From Monarcha castaneiventris obscurior (Eukaryota > Chordata > Aves > Passeriformes > Monarchidae), in contig JAMPIT010000348.1 of the NCBI GenBank assembly GCA_026261815.1, positions 682,001-746,000 of the forward strand: a DNA stretch of 64,000 nt, written 5' to 3'. Made by a program: the position numbers and the translations under genes. Positions 1 to 14,700 of this stretch are shown here, piece by piece; position 1 is the stretch's first letter; each line of letters opens with the position of its first letter. Below the pieces are notes generated by a model. It was not told the origin of the DNA. It did no database searches and saw only the letters and a program-made list of their open reading frames with translations.

Positions 1-3000
1 GGAAAAGCATTTTCTGGGGCTTTTCTTTCCATTATAAGATTGAATCAGCATTATGCTTAAGAAAGTAGAAGCGGAGAAAAACACAGATGAAATTACCTTA
101 GAGGACTAGCTAGAAGCAGAGAAGCTGAGGAAAGAGAGGAAAATAAAAGCTGACAGAAAACAGCTTTTGGCTTCATTCCTGCACCATCAGGTGTAGCTGA
201 AAAACATATAGATAATAAAAATATAAAAATTAGGAAAACGACACACCACTCATTCTCACAGTATTGGTTAAATGCTTGCAGCCTGAAATTTCACAAGCAC
301 AGGGCACATCCCATTCAAGGAATTACCAGTTCATTATGTGCTGAGAGGTGCAGCTTTTTGACTGTGTCAATTAATTACTTTACAGAAGGCTCCACTTTTG
401 CTGATTACACTGCTCAGGGAACAGCCCAAGGCAGGGATGTTTCAGTGAAGTGAAATTTAAGTAGCAGGATTACATCACTGTTATCCACATAAAGAAGATG
501 TGATTTACCACTGTGTTTTTGCAGATTTAGATGCAGCATAAATACCAATACCAGTGCAGTGGCATACACATGCTATGAATGATTACTGAGGGAAAATGGA
601 AAAGACTATTTCATAATTCTACAGGAGTCTTAAGGCTTGTGAAACAGGAGCTGGAGTACATTTCTGACCCCCAAGATGGGCTTTGCACCAAGGTTCACAT
701 TTCAGAGGAGATCATTCTACTTTTCTCCTTAATGGTATTTCCTAAATAGTTTATGTAAAAACAGAAAAAGCACCCAAAACCTAACCAACTGCAAACATCA
801 TCAAATGTGTCAGAAGATTATTCAAGTATTACTCAGTGTATTTATCTGACGTTACTATGCCACCATTATGCCCTTGCCATATAATTTCCAGGTTAAAATT
901 AACTTCCAGTTAAAATTAAACATTAACAATACCTGACAATAAACCCCAAAATGGCAAGTGCTCCTTTTTTGTTTGTTTGTTTTGTTGAGGTTTTTTTTTA
1001 ATTTGTTTGTTTGGTTGGTTTGTTTTGGGTTTCTTTTGTTAATACCAGCAGAGTTTTTTAACCAAATATTTGAGTGCACAGAAATTCGGTCACAGAACTC
1101 TTTGTAAGCTAATTAGTAAAGGTGGTGAAGATGAAGAGTGTTACAGGAATTTTCTCAGAGCTTTTTTTTCTTTTCTTTTTAAAATCAGCATAAAACCACA
1201 AAGTGTCTAATTGTCTGAGAAAGGAATCACAATGGGAAAAGCAGGTAAGTTACCAGGTTTTTCTGACAGTTTGAGCTTTTGCCTTAAAAAATCATGTTTT
1301 CTTGAGAAAATCAGCATCATCTAGCCTTATAGTGGAGCTAGTGCTATAACATTAAAAAAAATCAAGATATGAATTAAAAATTAGAATTTTTACATGAAAA
1401 CATAAATCAGTAACATTTGTTTAAAAAAGTCTTTAAAATAATTTTCTTTGTGGCTTTTTTATTTTCCTAATGATATCTACAACTAATGGGAATAGCAAGA
1501 AGCCATTTAAAACATAGTGGTATATTGGGAGTGGTCTTATTAACAGGAATCTTTCAATAGTATCATTTTCAGGGTTTCATCTCTGTTGCTTATGAATGTA
1601 TTCTATTCTTTAGTTTTTCCTTCATAACTTACCCCAAAAATCCCTTTTTTCTTCACCTTCACATAAGTGAACTTCTAAGTTTTGTCCCAAACATTTCAGA
1701 AATGTCTGATCAATTTAAACTTATTAACAATTGTTAATAATAAAGCTATTCAGGACAATAAGTATGTTTTTGTGTAGTTACAATAATATTTTTTTAATTG
1801 TTTGAGTGAAAATGTCAAGCAAGCCCACTGACAAAAGAAATGTATGCTTAAAATTGTTGAAGAATTTAATTTTTTTTTAAATAACACTGATACTAAATAA
1901 AACACTTTTTTTAGTGTAATCTGTTAATTTAGACTAGCAGATTTAATCATTATTGTTGAAAAATATTTGATTTTTTAATCTACAAAAGTATGGTTTATGT
2001 TTATCAGCCACAGAAATTGAAAACTACTGAGGAAACAGAACTTTTGGTACAAAATTAATTAAAAAGAAATAAAACCACAAAACCTTAAAAACAAATGACC
2101 AAGGATGATTTCTTTAAATATCAGCTTGCAATTCTTTTCCATTTAAATATCGTTACATTTGTTGGCAAACAAGACGTTTTCAAGATTTTTCTCCTTATAC
2201 TTCTGAAATTTAAAAACTGGAAGAAAATGTTTCAGTGAGAATGTATGTTATTTATGTTTTGGTTTTCTTAAATCAATATTTCAAAATTCAGATTTGTGAT
2301 CAGCCCAAAACCTTTAGCAGGTTGACAGAAGTGTGAAACCCACCTTGCTGATTCCTCAGCGGCTTTCAACTTCTGTGGTTGAGGAAGTAATTTGAACTGC
2401 CACTAGGCATAAAATTCAGGGAAAACTTACCTATGTATTTAGCAGTGTTAAAATGAAAATAATATATCCAGGTGCCCACACCACAGCAATTTTGCACTAC
2501 AAGAAACACTCCAAGTGGTCACTAACGCGTGGCCTCTCTGACTTTGCAGGGATTTTTGATACAAGAGCAGCAAACCAGGGGCTCATTGTCCTGACCCTAC
2601 AGCTCTGTGCTGAAATTCAGTCACTTGCAGTCATTAAGGAAGGTATGTGGCAGAAGAAACAAAGACACAAAAGGCTGAAGTGGCACCTCCACAAGTATAA
2701 AACCAACCACTGACCAGGGAGAATGAAGCCAGCACGTCCTCACTCTCCAGCCAGGCCACTCTTTAGACATCACAATAATTCTCCCTACAAATCTAGCTAA
2801 TTTCAGAGGCGAGAAATTAGATTAAACACACTACTGATCTGCCAGCCTCATTCCTACCGGAAGTTTAACGTCCTTGTTTTCTCCTGAGTTCAGCAAATAT
2901 GAAAATGTACAAGGCAACTTGGAGCAGGAGAGAGCAGTGAGACGAGCTTTTGTCTCTCCCATATTTCAAACATTCCATTAGAGGTTTAATGACTGACATA

Positions 3001-6000
3001 ATTATGATACAGTGCTTGTGAGATTCCAGGTCATTAACCTCCTCTGCCATGTGTAAAATGGAATAACTCTGTGGTAACTACTAAAAGAGCTATACACAGA
3101 AATAATTTATACTCATTAGATGAGTCACACTGAAAATACATGGACATCAGCAGGTGCTGGAGCTGATTTTGACTGTGTAAGACCCTGCTACCTTCTCAGG
3201 AGGGTGGGATATCCCACCCTGCAGCAGCTACATGTTGGAGAACTGAGATGTCTGTAGGGTCCCCAGGGGTATCTTCCAGCCCTAGAGGGACAGATGAACA
3301 CCAGTATTTAGACAGTCTGCCAAAATCTCCAGTCCAAACTCTATCAAAAGGGTTATTTTACTGACCAAAAGGGTTGTTTTCATCGCTGTATTGATGGCAT
3401 TGTAAGAGGAACTTGATGACTGAATTCCCTTACCTGTGACAGAGAGCTCTGGGACAGGGCCCTTCCCTCTGGCACTGCTTCACATCCCCCAGAAGCTGGA
3501 AATTAATAGAATTAATGGAGAAAAAGCCAAGGAGACATCAGCACAAGTTCTTTATTTACATTCTCTCTCAGACATTCTACACAAGTAAATGGAAAAGAAA
3601 ACGCAAATAAAAAAAATTCCTGTGTACTTTCTGTTTTTTCAAGATACTAATCTCAGATGAGTTCTGCCGGCAGTTCCCAGTGACCACAAACATTTCATCT
3701 CACTAAAGTATGGCTCAGAGACTTTAGGCTGGATATTCCCACCTGAATCCTACTGTTTGCTTAGAGGAACACTGTCCAGCTGGATCACCTAGAAATCCCT
3801 TCCAGCAGTCACCCCTGAAACCATGGTTAAAGCGGCTGTGTCCTGCCCTGCAGCACCCTCGCCTGGATGCAGGATCAGCTCATTGCCTTCCAACAGCCCT
3901 TCCCTCAACAGGAACACAACAAAAACACAACAACAGATAAACACAAATGAGTTGGTAAATCTGGCCAGCCTTCTTTGACCGCTTGAAAGTCATGTGTCCC
4001 AAATGTCAAGTGGCAGGAGGACAGGACCTGTGCAAAGATGACATATAAAGACACGTCTCACCTCAGACAGAAAAGCTGCTACTCTGTACTGTAGGTCCTC
4101 ATGAGTTCTTAAAATCAACTGGAATACATTACGGCTTACATTTTGTGAGCCTAAATTAAAATTTTAGAGAAAGGAATCATTATTACTTGTGGCTTCAGAA
4201 GAAACTAACTTAATTTCTGTAACTGCCTATCTCTGAATGGATAACACCGGTGTATTACCACCTCAGCTGGGATCAAGAGTGAATTTTGCAGTCATACCCA
4301 TGTATGACACATTCCTTTCATGGAGCCCTTTCAGACCATGATGATGATTTTTTTTCTAGAAAAGGCTTCACCAACGCCTACTATTCAGAGAGTCTCCTAG
4401 TATGCTTCACCTCCTGCAGCCTTTCAGTCCACAGGACCAGCCTAGGGTTAATGTAAATAAAACACTCTGAATCTATGTAATGTGAATGTCAGCCCTAAAT
4501 GTTTTGTTGTGCAGATCTGCTCCTCTTGCTCTACAGCACATGCTAATGTACATACACCCTTGTGTTACTTCTGGTCAGCATAGTTTTGGCTCGACTTGAG
4601 CCATATCCGTAGTTTCCCAAAACACAGATAGCTGTAGAGTGCTACACTGGCTTTAGAGAAAAATGCCTGGTTATATTGCTTGTCAAGACTGGAATTTTGA
4701 TGTTACAATCAGGTCAAAATTCTATTGCCCAAAACTACAGTAGGCCAATTCCAAAAGTTTTTGACACAGCTACCAATATCAAGCACAGCTGAGAATGTTT
4801 CTATACTTAGTCCAGTGTTCCTCTGTTGGCCTTTTTTTCCCCTCAGCCTTTTCAATGGAAGAAAGTCTTTCTTTGTTCTTTTTCATTTGAGTAAGTCTCT
4901 CATAGTCCAGTCACTTGCTTTCTCTGTCTCTGCCAGAGGGCTGGGGAAGAGAATCAGGATGGCAAAAGCGTGAAAATCTGATGGGTTCAGATAAAGACCA
5001 TCTAATAAATGAAGAAGGAGTTAAAAAAAGAAAAAGAAAAGTGATGTAAAGTCAGTCACCCACCACCTCCCATCAGCAAACTGGGGCCCAGGCAGTCTCC
5101 AAGCAGTGCCTACTTTGGGAAGAGTTCCTCTCCACCTCCCGCAATTTCATTGCTGAGTGTGGTCCTGGATGATGCAGAATATTGGTTTGGGTCACTTTGA
5201 GTCCATGCTGTGCCAAATCCCATCACTTTTCCTACCCCCACCTGCTCATTGAGAGAGCATGAGAAATAAAGCAGGTGTAGATGCTGTTCAAACACTGTTC
5301 AGCAACAATAAATCACCAGTGTGATGTCCATGCTCCTTTGGTCCCAGATCTGAAACACAGCCCCATATGGGTTGTCAGAAAGAAATCTCCAGCCCAGCCC
5401 AGTGTAGAGTAGGAACACTACTTTTTGTTTTATTTAACAGTCACGGATGGCACAGATGTTCTGAACCAGGCGTTTTTAAAATTTTCCCAAAATTGCAGTG
5501 CCTCAGAGAGATTTCCCTCTGCACCTTCGATTCACTTTTGCTCCCTTTGGCTCAGCCATACACACACAGACTGCTTCTGTCAGTGTGGGAAGTCACTCTG
5601 AGAGTCTGCTGAGCCCAGGAGCTTCCGGGCACCTGAACTTTCAAGAAAATTCAAAACAAGATGATAGCAATCACCTGGGGAAGGCAGAGACTATTTTGAG
5701 GGTAGAAGACAGCAGCACCCTTCTGGAAGCATTTTACCATGCCATGAGTCAAAGCTGAACACTGTGTTGAACACAGGAATATGTCAGTAAGAGTAAAGGA
5801 AGACACCAGATGTAAAAAACTTATTATAAATGATACATGAGATATCTGTCGTGTTGATGTTAAAATTAGAGCTGGTCTTTAACATTTCATAGAGGACAAG
5901 GACACGCCTGCTTTTGTAACCAAATTCCTGCCTCTGCAGGACAGGTCGAGTCTGGTTCTGGCAGGGGAACATCTCGCTGAGGTGGCACTTAATCATTGTC

Positions 6001-8090
6001 AGAGGTGTTCTTGTCACTTGAGACAGCACAAAATTTTAAGTCTTTTTTCCCCTTCTCCTCTCATCATTTTCATGAACTGCCAACAGAGAACTGAGAAATT
6101 TCTCCACAAGACGTTTTCAATGCCAGTTTTAATTAGAGCATTTGTGTTAGCACTAAACAGTCAGAAAAAAGTTCAAGGATGAAAATACACACTCACACAA
6201 GATCTACTCTTCTAAATCCTGTAAAACATCTGCACAAACCTTGTGAAAGCTGGCTTCCTAAATCCTGAGTTACTGAATATCAGATTTGAGTTAATTGGAG
6301 ATCTTTGTGGCCACACGCTGTGGCCACTATGTAGAGTCCCTCCGTCATCAAAAAAAGTGTGAATCTGCTTGTCCCTGTTAATTGCACACAGGTCCAATTA
6401 AAATTCAGTCCTAGTTCGGAGCCTGCTGACAGGCTGTGAGAAGCAAACCAGTAGCACAAACAATGCATAAAGCAGCAACAAGAGGGCTGTGTGAGTCACA
6501 GTTAAGCAGATCTGACTGCCTGGTAGGAAGAAAAAAGAAAAAAGAGGAAGGAGGATGTACAATATCCATTACCTTCCCCATCTCTTTCATGGAGAGCATG
6601 GAAGTTCTCACCAACAAAATTTTCCAATGCAAAGCTTTTTTCTACCAGGTGTCACCAATACTTGGAATAAAAAAGTTAATCTCCTGAAAATGTTGTTTTT
6701 AACCCACTATGAATCTTAAATGGTCAATGATCAAGATGATTTTTTTGATAAAATCTTCTCTACCTGGCTGCTCTTAGGCTTCCCTGGGCTGCAGAAAGCC
6801 TGAGTGCATTGTGCAGGGTTCAGTGTCATCACAAAAAGAAGCTACAGTCTGATCAAAACCAAAAATAGCTTCTCAGAATAAGTTAGCTGTGTAATTTGAG
6901 CTTCTTCATCTCAACTGCAGCTGGAAACTGCTGTTAACAAATAAAATTCCTTTCTAGTGCAGTGCTGGTCAACTTCCAGAGCATGATACAGCTGTCATTT
7001 TGTCAAATTGTTAATTCACACCACAGCACACAGATGCATCCTAATAGAAATATAATTCAGTCACAAAACAATGCCTGGTATATACTTGAAATTTTTTCAT
7101 AAAATGTTATGTTCTGTTGACAGACCAGCTTTGTTTCATGACTGGTTTGCATATGTGATTCAGATCCAGGACTGAAATGGTTTCAGGTAAAATCACACAC
7201 ACAGGGGAAAGTGGTGCTACAGCCAATATTAGGATGTGCTCAAAGCATTCCATCTGCGTCAGGTAATGTAGAACTGAGTTCTGACTAAGATGTTTTTGCA
7301 CCTTTAAAACCCTTTGCTAATTCACACTTGTTGTTTTTGCTAAGAAAGCTGTAGTTTAAAATCGTAAAGCTTTGAAATAAAATATACGTTAAAATAAACT
7401 GGGTTATTCTAAATTATGTCAATTTCATTTTAAAAAATATATTACATTATTTTTTTAAGTATTTTAGGCATTGGAAATTGTTATTTCTTGACATAAGTAA
7501 TGGAAGGAAAGTGGAATTTTTGAAATCTTGTATTCTTTATTAAAACTGAGTTTAGCTCTAGCAAATTTTTGGCAGTAAGGAAGTACTCTTTCTCATTTTA
7601 TGGGTAGATTTTTTTCTTAAATGAGCCTTTGCTAACAAAAAAGAATGCTAGTTTCGATGGAGCAGTCACAGACAAGCCCATTTTAAATAGATTATTCCTT
7701 GTTTTTAATTTTCTGAATTACGACAAGCCAGTTGAATCACAAATTTAATAATGTGTGCTCAGATTTTTATTGCAAAGCTGTAAATGAGCTTCCTTGTGTG
7801 TCTCCTTGCATTTGCTTCTCTTTTCAAAGGCTCATTGCAAAAAGCAACTAATGATAAATAAAACCCAAGTGCCAGCCAGGGAGGTGTTCCCAGTATCTTT
7901 CTCTCTACACTAATTAGGGGGCATAAGAAATTTAAGCATAGGGATTTCAAAGCAAACAGAGACACCACCAGAGAGCAGATACAAGAGCTTTCACTACAAA
8001 CCGGCACTCATAGGTATTAGTGCAATAAACTCAGGGCAACACTAAACCATCACTGACCTCCTGTTGCTGCAGAGTAGGAGCTGTGCTGCA
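1..8090. other. Non-coding AT-rich flank, no gene recognised
   Basis: Both strands hold only short open frames that lack recognisable domain motifs, coherent codon use or paired splice sites. The stretch is AT-rich with many A/T homopolymers (for example near 960-1030 and 1780-1980). I saw no clear transposon end, tRNA or microsatellite. It could contain distal regulatory elements, but the sequence alone does not show any. Confidence 0.6.
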
Positions 8091-8560
8091 TCACTGGGGC
8101 TTACTGAGTCTTTTTAGAAAGCCTGCTGGCATCCCCAGGATGTCAGCAGAGATAAGCAGGAGTGAAAGAGAGATAAGCAGCATCCAGTGACCAGCCAGAT
8201 AATCTGGCTCGGTGCGCCAAGCCGAGAGCCTCCGCAGCAGGCAGGTGTCTGCAGTGGTGACTGATGGCATCGTCCCAGCATGCTGGGGACAGCGTGTCAC
8301 CCGTAACGGGGTCAGGCTGTCCTTGCCACACACTCTGGGGACCCTGATTAAAACATGCCATGCCTGCTTTTCGCTCCCGACCGAGGCTGCCCTTGGGCGG
8401 GACAGGCGATCCTTCAGGCAGTGCTTTTTCCAGCTGCGTGCAGAGATCATTAGCACGGCAGGGAACGAAACACAGAAGCTGCCTCGTCACATCAGATCAG
8501 TGTCTCCCTAAGTCCTGCATCACAGCCCTGTGCACAGACCTTTCCAGAGGCTTTGGGGGA
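8091..8560. other. Relatively GC- and CpG-rich patch in intergenic DNA
   Basis: This stretch is richer in G, C and CpG than its AT-rich surroundings, with CpGs clustered at about 8210-8480. Overlapping open frames occur on both strands (the longest about 121 codons on the minus strand), but they look like a by-product of the GC content and show no domain. It could be a regulatory element, an old exon or an old repeat; I cannot distinguish these. Confidence 0.3.
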
Positions 8561-10900
8561 AGGTGACAGAGGCCACCATGTTGGAATGCTGTGGAGTGAA
8601 GTTTCCAGAAGGAAAATGTGGCTGGTGTGTCACCTCCCTCCCTCCACCAGAAAAATAAAGAGTTTATTGTGTTTAAGGCTACAGCTGCTGAGGAAGAAGG
8701 GAGTGAGGCTTAAATCCAGTGTTCTGTGGTCAGTACCAGAGGGAAGAGGCAGGGAAGGGTGTTCTGTCTCTCTGTTGTAACCCTGGCTGGTTCCAGTTGT
8801 ATGAAATTACAACAAAAACAACCTCCTCACGAGGCCAAACTCTGCAACAAATACTCACAGCACCATGTTCTAAGGCTAAGGTTTAAAACTAATGGGAATC
8901 CAAACTCCTGATTTTGGGTATTTAAACAGCCAGTTTTCCAAGCAGGCAGAATTTGTGCCATTTGACTGAGCCTCCTTCAGGAGCTAAAAGCTGGATGCTC
9001 AGCAAGGAATCCATCAAGAATTTTGGGTGGCCTTGAAAGACATGACTCTCCAGACTGTGTCTTTCCCAGGCACCTGTGGCGAGGAGGCCAGCAAGGTAGT
9101 TTCTCACAGTGGACAGAAAGAAGCAACTGAATTTCAGAAGAAAACAGTTATTTTAATTCAAACTCCATATGTAAATCTCTTACCTGAACTGAAAGTTCAG
9201 TCCAATCTAAAAGAAAAGGAAAACCAGTATTTAACACTAACCAGAATCAGCATGATCCATTTAGTATTCATGTCCCAGGACAAGAAGATATGAATGAAAA
9301 TAAGCTTTAAAACCAGCATTCAGCAAGATTTCCAGCAAGCACAGTTTTGCAGTTCGTCCCAGCATTAGCAGCACACATAAAAGCCACGTGTTGTGATAAA
9401 GTCTTAAATCAGGGAGGAAGAATAGAACAAACCAGTCCCAAACCAAACAAACCTCCCCATGTTGCACTAAGTTACAAAGAGCAAGAAATTTCACACCATC
9501 TGGTTTTCATGCCACTTGTCACCAAACACTGAAAGCAGTGACACTGACTCCTGACATTAACCTTTCCTTGGAATTCCACTGCTTCTCTCTGCAATGCCCT
9601 GGCAGAGTTTTTGCTGACATCATTGGCTCTCTTCAACGAAGTCACAGAATTTTATTCCTTGCAGGAACATCCTGGGGACTTCTGCAGTGCAAGGTCTAAG
9701 TCTGGGAGTTGTGGTAAGCATTAAACTGACCATTCAGACGTGGTTTGAGGGACCAGGCTTCTGACCTGGCTGGAGGGAGGAGGGCTGCAAAACTGACCCC
9801 AAAATTCTGGAGAATTTGGGAGTGGGTGGGTGGATCCTGTTGCTGATGGGGTCCCACAAGAGGTGTGGGACCTCTATGGGTGAGGGGGTGAGGAAACCAT
9901 GGGGACATCCCAGCTGACTTTCATTCATGGAGCCCCTCCAAAAATCCAGTGATTTCCTCAGAATTGTTGTCGCCCTCCCCCCTCAAGCCCTGTCCACAGT
10001 ATCCAGGGAGACAGATTCAAATCTGTCTGGTTTTTCCCCAAAATTAATGAGAGAAGTCCCAGCTGAGGATTCTGGAGAAGTCTGAACCCAGCTGCTCGAC
10101 AAAGGAAAAACCACTTTAAAGAGCTTAAAAAAACCCATCTGGAATTGGGGGAAATGGGGTTTCTTAAAATATAAGCAAATAAAGGGGGTTTCCTTAAAAA
10201 AAAAAAGAAGAGAAAAAGAGAGATAATAAAGGATTTTCCTGCAAAAAAATACTTTCAAAATGCCAGGTAAATAAGGAACAAGAATTTTTCCTTAAAATAA
10301 AGAGAATAAAAGTGTTTTCCCTTTTAAAAATCCCTAAAAATAGCAATATTAACTTCCTTTCAGGAAAAAAAGAAAAACAAAAAAAAAACCAACAACACTA
10401 AAAATGAAGGTGTTTTAAAGGGGATTTTTTTTCCGCCAAAAAATAGAATTCCAGTGTATAAGAACTTCTTTTTTCTTCCTGCAAAAAAAGGCCAAAGTAC
10501 ACAATAAAGATTTTTATCCTCTCAATAACAAAAAAAAAAAGTCTTCCAAATCCCAAATAAATAGGATAATCTATTTTCTTCCTGATAACGAAAAAGGAGA
10601 TAAGGGATCTATAATTAAAAAATAAGTTTAAAAGGACATTTTTAAAAAAAAAATTAAATCAGGGAGTGAAAGTTGAAAGTTTGGAAAGGGGCAAAAACCT
10701 CACATATGGTGAGGAGGGAGCCAGAGGTGTATCCAGAACCCCAAAATTATTCAAACAAAAGGTTTCACTCTGCCTAAAAAAACAATATATGGAAGAGCCC
10801 AAAATCCCCAACACGTGATTAAATGTTCGTTTCTAAACAATCCAGGGAAAGCTCAGAGAGATCAGATGGGCGGAAAGCTGGCAAATTATGTGTTTCTGTA
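8561..10900. other. Non-coding approach to gene A; A-rich degenerate repeat at about 10130-10660
   Basis: No coding exon is recognisable. From about 10130 the DNA becomes a run of degenerate A-rich units, each with an oligo-A block, a TTTTCCT-like pyrimidine step and a CAAATAAATAGG-like tail. This is the first of many local tandem repeats that mark the 9.7-31.4 kb gene block. Confidence 0.5.
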
Positions 10901-10911
10901 GTTTCTGTTTT

Positions 10912-10919
10912 GATATAAG
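10912..10919 (+). promoter_or_regulatory. Probable TATA box of gene A
   Basis: GATATAAG lies about 30 bp before a plausible transcription start near 10945. A purine-rich GAAGGAGCGGGACGAGG segment follows, then an untranslated exon ending at a good GTAAGA donor (11005). No transcript data are available, so the start site is inferred from spacing only. Confidence 0.45.
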
Positions 10920-10944
10920 AAGGAGCGGGACGAGGTGAAAGCCA

Positions 10945-11004
10945 GCAATTTTGGGTGTTTGACCTCATTTTCAGGCTGCAATTCTTCACTTCATTGTAAT
11001 CCAG
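10945..11004 (+). other. Putative 5' untranslated exon 1 of gene A
   Basis: The segment ends in ATCCAG followed by the donor GTAAGA and has no start codon that opens into a long frame. It would splice to the acceptor at 11734-11735, eight bases before the start codon of gene A. The 5' boundary is approximate because it depends on the inferred TATA box. Confidence 0.45.
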
Positions 11005-11735
11005 GTAAGAGAATTTTTATTCTGGTGGGATTTTGGTCGTTCCTTGGAATACTGTCTCTTTAAAATCCTCATTTTCATGGATTTACAGAAGATTTTTCCC
11101 TTTATATGACTTAAAAATACATGAAAAAAAGTAAATAATCCTAAATTTATTCAGAAAAAAGGCAAAATTCCTGAATTCAGGCACAGAAGGGGAAAAAATC
11201 CTCAATTCATGCACACAAATAACAAAAATTTAAGATTAATTTAAATAAAAATTAAATAAAAATCCAAATAAATAGAAGATAAAAATAACATTCATCTAAA
11301 AACTCTATTAAATAAAAAGTCAGTGCATTTAGAATTAAGTTAAAATGAAATTGAATAATCACTTAAATAAAATTTTCAATTGAAATTCAATCAAATTAAA
11401 AATTCAAAAATTAAATTTTAAAATCTGCTGAATTAAATTATATTAATGCTTAAAAATGCACTAAAAATAAATTAAATTTAAAAGCCAACTTTTCAAATTT
11501 CAATTCTTTAAAGAAATGGTTAAAATACCATGCATACACACAGCTCCACACAAAGAATTCCTCGGAAAAGTGTGTGCTTTGTGTTTTAATATGGGTTCTT
11601 TTTGCCTCTGGAACCTCATTTTACTGCATCATCTGTTTTGGGGAGCACTGTTGGTTTGCTTGTTTGTTTGGATATTTTTTTAGGTTTATAGTGGGTTTTT
11701 TTTTTAATTTTTCCTGTTTTTTAAAATTATTTTAG

Positions 11736-11780
11736 GGTCGAGGATGTCACCCTCTAGAGTTTTCTTCCTCCTGATTTTAG
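11736..11780 (+). CDS. Gene A exon 2: start codon and signal peptide
   Basis: The acceptor TTTTAG ends at 11735 and ATG is at 11744-11746. Twelve codons (MSPSRVFFLLIL) plus one base precede the donor GTAAAG at 11781. The hydrophobic core behind an arginine is typical of a secretory signal. The next exon continues with GSMVDT, a likely cleavage region. Confidence 0.75.
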
Positions 11781-14700
11781 GTAAAGGTTTGTTTCTGAAA
11801 AAGTGCTGTCATTTTCATCCCTGTTGGAAAAATGATTGATTAACTCCTTTTCCCTCCTATTTTTTCCCCAGGTTCCATGGTGGACACCAAGACCTCATCT
11901 GAAAAAGGTGAATTTTCAGAAGGAAAAAACATTATTTCCACCTAAATCAAACTTTCTCCCGCCCACATCATACCATTTTCCCACTATTCTCCCAAAATCC
12001 ATGTGTTTCCCCTGTAATTCCACTGGGGTCATTCATTCCCTTCCACCCCAGTTTCACCATGAAAACCCAGGAGAAGACACATTCATTTTTAGGTAACCAA
12101 GACTGTGGGAACCCAGATTTGGTGGGTTTGACCCCAAAATCCATGTCATTGAGTGGTAATTTGGGGGCAGTTCCCAAATCCTGATTTTCCCATAGGGTCC
12201 CTGCTCTATCCCTACGGATCGCACCAGGGGGATGAAACTAACCCCAAACATGATGATGGAACATCTGAGGAGATCGCCCTCTCTGTTCCCTTTACCTTCT
12301 ACGGCAAATCATACCAAACCGCCTTTGTAGGTCACGCCAAATTTCATATTTTTGGAAATTTCCTCAAATTTTTCTAATTTTCCCTGCATTTCTACTTAAT
12401 TTTGTGTGTGTGGGTGGGGGGGTGGGTGTGTCCCCAAAATCAACCCTTCCTGAGTTCATAGAGGGATTTGTTCTTGGACACTGAAACAGCTTCAGATGGG
12501 TAGGGGATGTTGAAGGGACTGGCACTATTGGGGAGGTTGGATGGACTTGGGAGGTCCCAAGGATGGTGGGTGATTATGTGGTCCTTCATGATCATATGGC
12601 TGGTGAGTCTTGAAGCAGTTGGTTGTTTTTGGGTGGATCTTGGGGTGTTTTGGTGGGTGTTGTGGGATCACATGGGTTGTAGATTTTGCGAGGGTCCTGG
12701 AAGGGTGGGTCTTGGGAGGGTTGGTGTCTGTTGTGGGTGGTGGGTCTCAGGAGGGTCCTGGGGGTTGTGGGTGTTGGGGTTTCTATGGATGTTTGATGTT
12801 TGTGGGGTCTCATGGGGTCATGTGTCTTGGGAGGTTGGTGGGTTTTGAGGGGTTCTATGGGTGTTGGGGGGTCCTGTGGGTGGGGGTTCCTACGATTGGT
12901 GGGTCTTGGGGGAGTCCTGTGGGTGATGGATCTTGGGGAGTTGGTAGGTGTTGGGGGATGGTGGGTGGTGGTTCTTGGGGTGCTTGTAGGGTCCATCTCA
13001 AGGACCCCACAGCCCAAGTCAAGGTGTTGCACCCACCCACTCCTGGTGTCACCTCCAGGTCAACAACAATGGGGTGATCTCCTTCGACAAGCCCGTCAGA
13101 CAATACACCCCAGACCCCTTCCCTCTGGCGGATGGGCACCCTTTCGTAGCTCCCTACTGGGCAGATGTGGACAACGTGCTGGGTGGGGACATCTTCTACC
13201 GCCAGACCACCGACCTGGTGCTGATGGCAGACATCAGCCAGGATATCACCCAGTACTTCCCCAAAAGCCCCTTCACTGCCACCTGGGCCTTGGTGGCCAC
13301 CTGGGACCATGTGGCCTATTATGGCTCCACCTCCCAAAAGGTGAGGTCCATGGTCCATGGGGCATGAAGTTCACTGCTTGGCTCTTGGTGACTCACTTGG
13401 TGGCCTTGGTGACCCACTTATTTAGACCTCCATGACCTATTCTTGACTCCCATGACCCATCCTTGACCTCCATGACCTTTTCCATAGGGCAACACCTTCC
13501 AAGCTGTGCTGACCAGTGACTCCAAGATGTTCTACATCATCCTCAACTACTGGGACATCCAGTGGACCACAGGGGCAGCAAGTGATGGCGATGCTGAAAC
13601 GGGACTCGGGGGGACACCAGCGCATGTAGGTGGGGAGGGTGGAGGAGGATGGGGAGGAGATTATCCCATTCCATCTTCTGAGGATGATGATGATGAAGGT
13701 CAGGGATTGGCCCATCCCGTTTCCTGGGGATGATTATGATCATGATCATGATGAAGGTCCAGGATGGGCCCACAACATTTTTGAGGAGGTCAAGTTGTCC
13801 TTTCCCATCTTCTGGAGATGATGATGAAGGTCAGAGGTTGGCCCATCCCAACTATTGGAGACAATAATGATGATAGTGATGCTGATGATGATAATGATGA
13901 TGATGATGAGGACAGGAGATTGCCCACCCTTCTTCTGGAGATGATGATCATGATAGTGAAGGTCATGAATTGGTCCATATCATTTCTGGGAGACACCAAA
14001 TATGTTCACATCCTAACATTGTTTGGGGGGCCCACCACCCCTTTGGGTAGGCTCCCACGTAGATTTGCCCCCCAATTTTCCAGGCAGGATTCAACAGCGG
14101 TGATGACACCAATTTCTACAACATTCCCGGATCCCAAACCGATGCCATCATCAACATCACCACCACCTCCAACGTCAAGGTCCCAGGACGCTGGGTCTTT
14201 CGGGTGGATGACTTCCAGGTGACAGGTGTGGACCCCCCCCAGCTGAACAATGACTGCTGGTTGTAAGTTGGGCTTTTAGGGGAGAAAATTTGGAATGTTG
14301 AGGAAAATGGGAAATCGGTCAGGGTGGAAAATTGGAAATGTTAAGCAAAACTGGGAATTTAGGGGGTAAATTCAGGGGTGAAGGGGGAAAAGTGGGAGGG
14401 CCGTTGTGAATTTAGGGGAAGACTGGGGATTTTTTTGTGTAAAATCAGGAATTTGGGGGGAACAGTAGGAATATTGGTTAGTATATTGAGAATTTTGAGT
14501 CAAATTAAGAATTTGAGAATGGGGATTTTAGGAACAATTGGGAGTTTTGTTGGGGAAAGGTAGGGATTTTATGGGATAATTAGTGAGGAGAATTTGGATT
14601 TTTTGGGGCAATATTGGGATTTTTTGAAGATATTGGGGATTTGGGCAGAAAGTGGTTCTTCCTCTTGGGCTGTTGCTGTCTCTTCTAGGTGAATCGAGGA

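Noticed and set aside
12592..13358. Minus-strand frames of 146 and 167 codons with Thr/Pro/His repeats, and plus-strand Gly/Trp/Val frames
   Set aside because: They come from the GT-rich intron repeat and from antisense of gene A exon 5.
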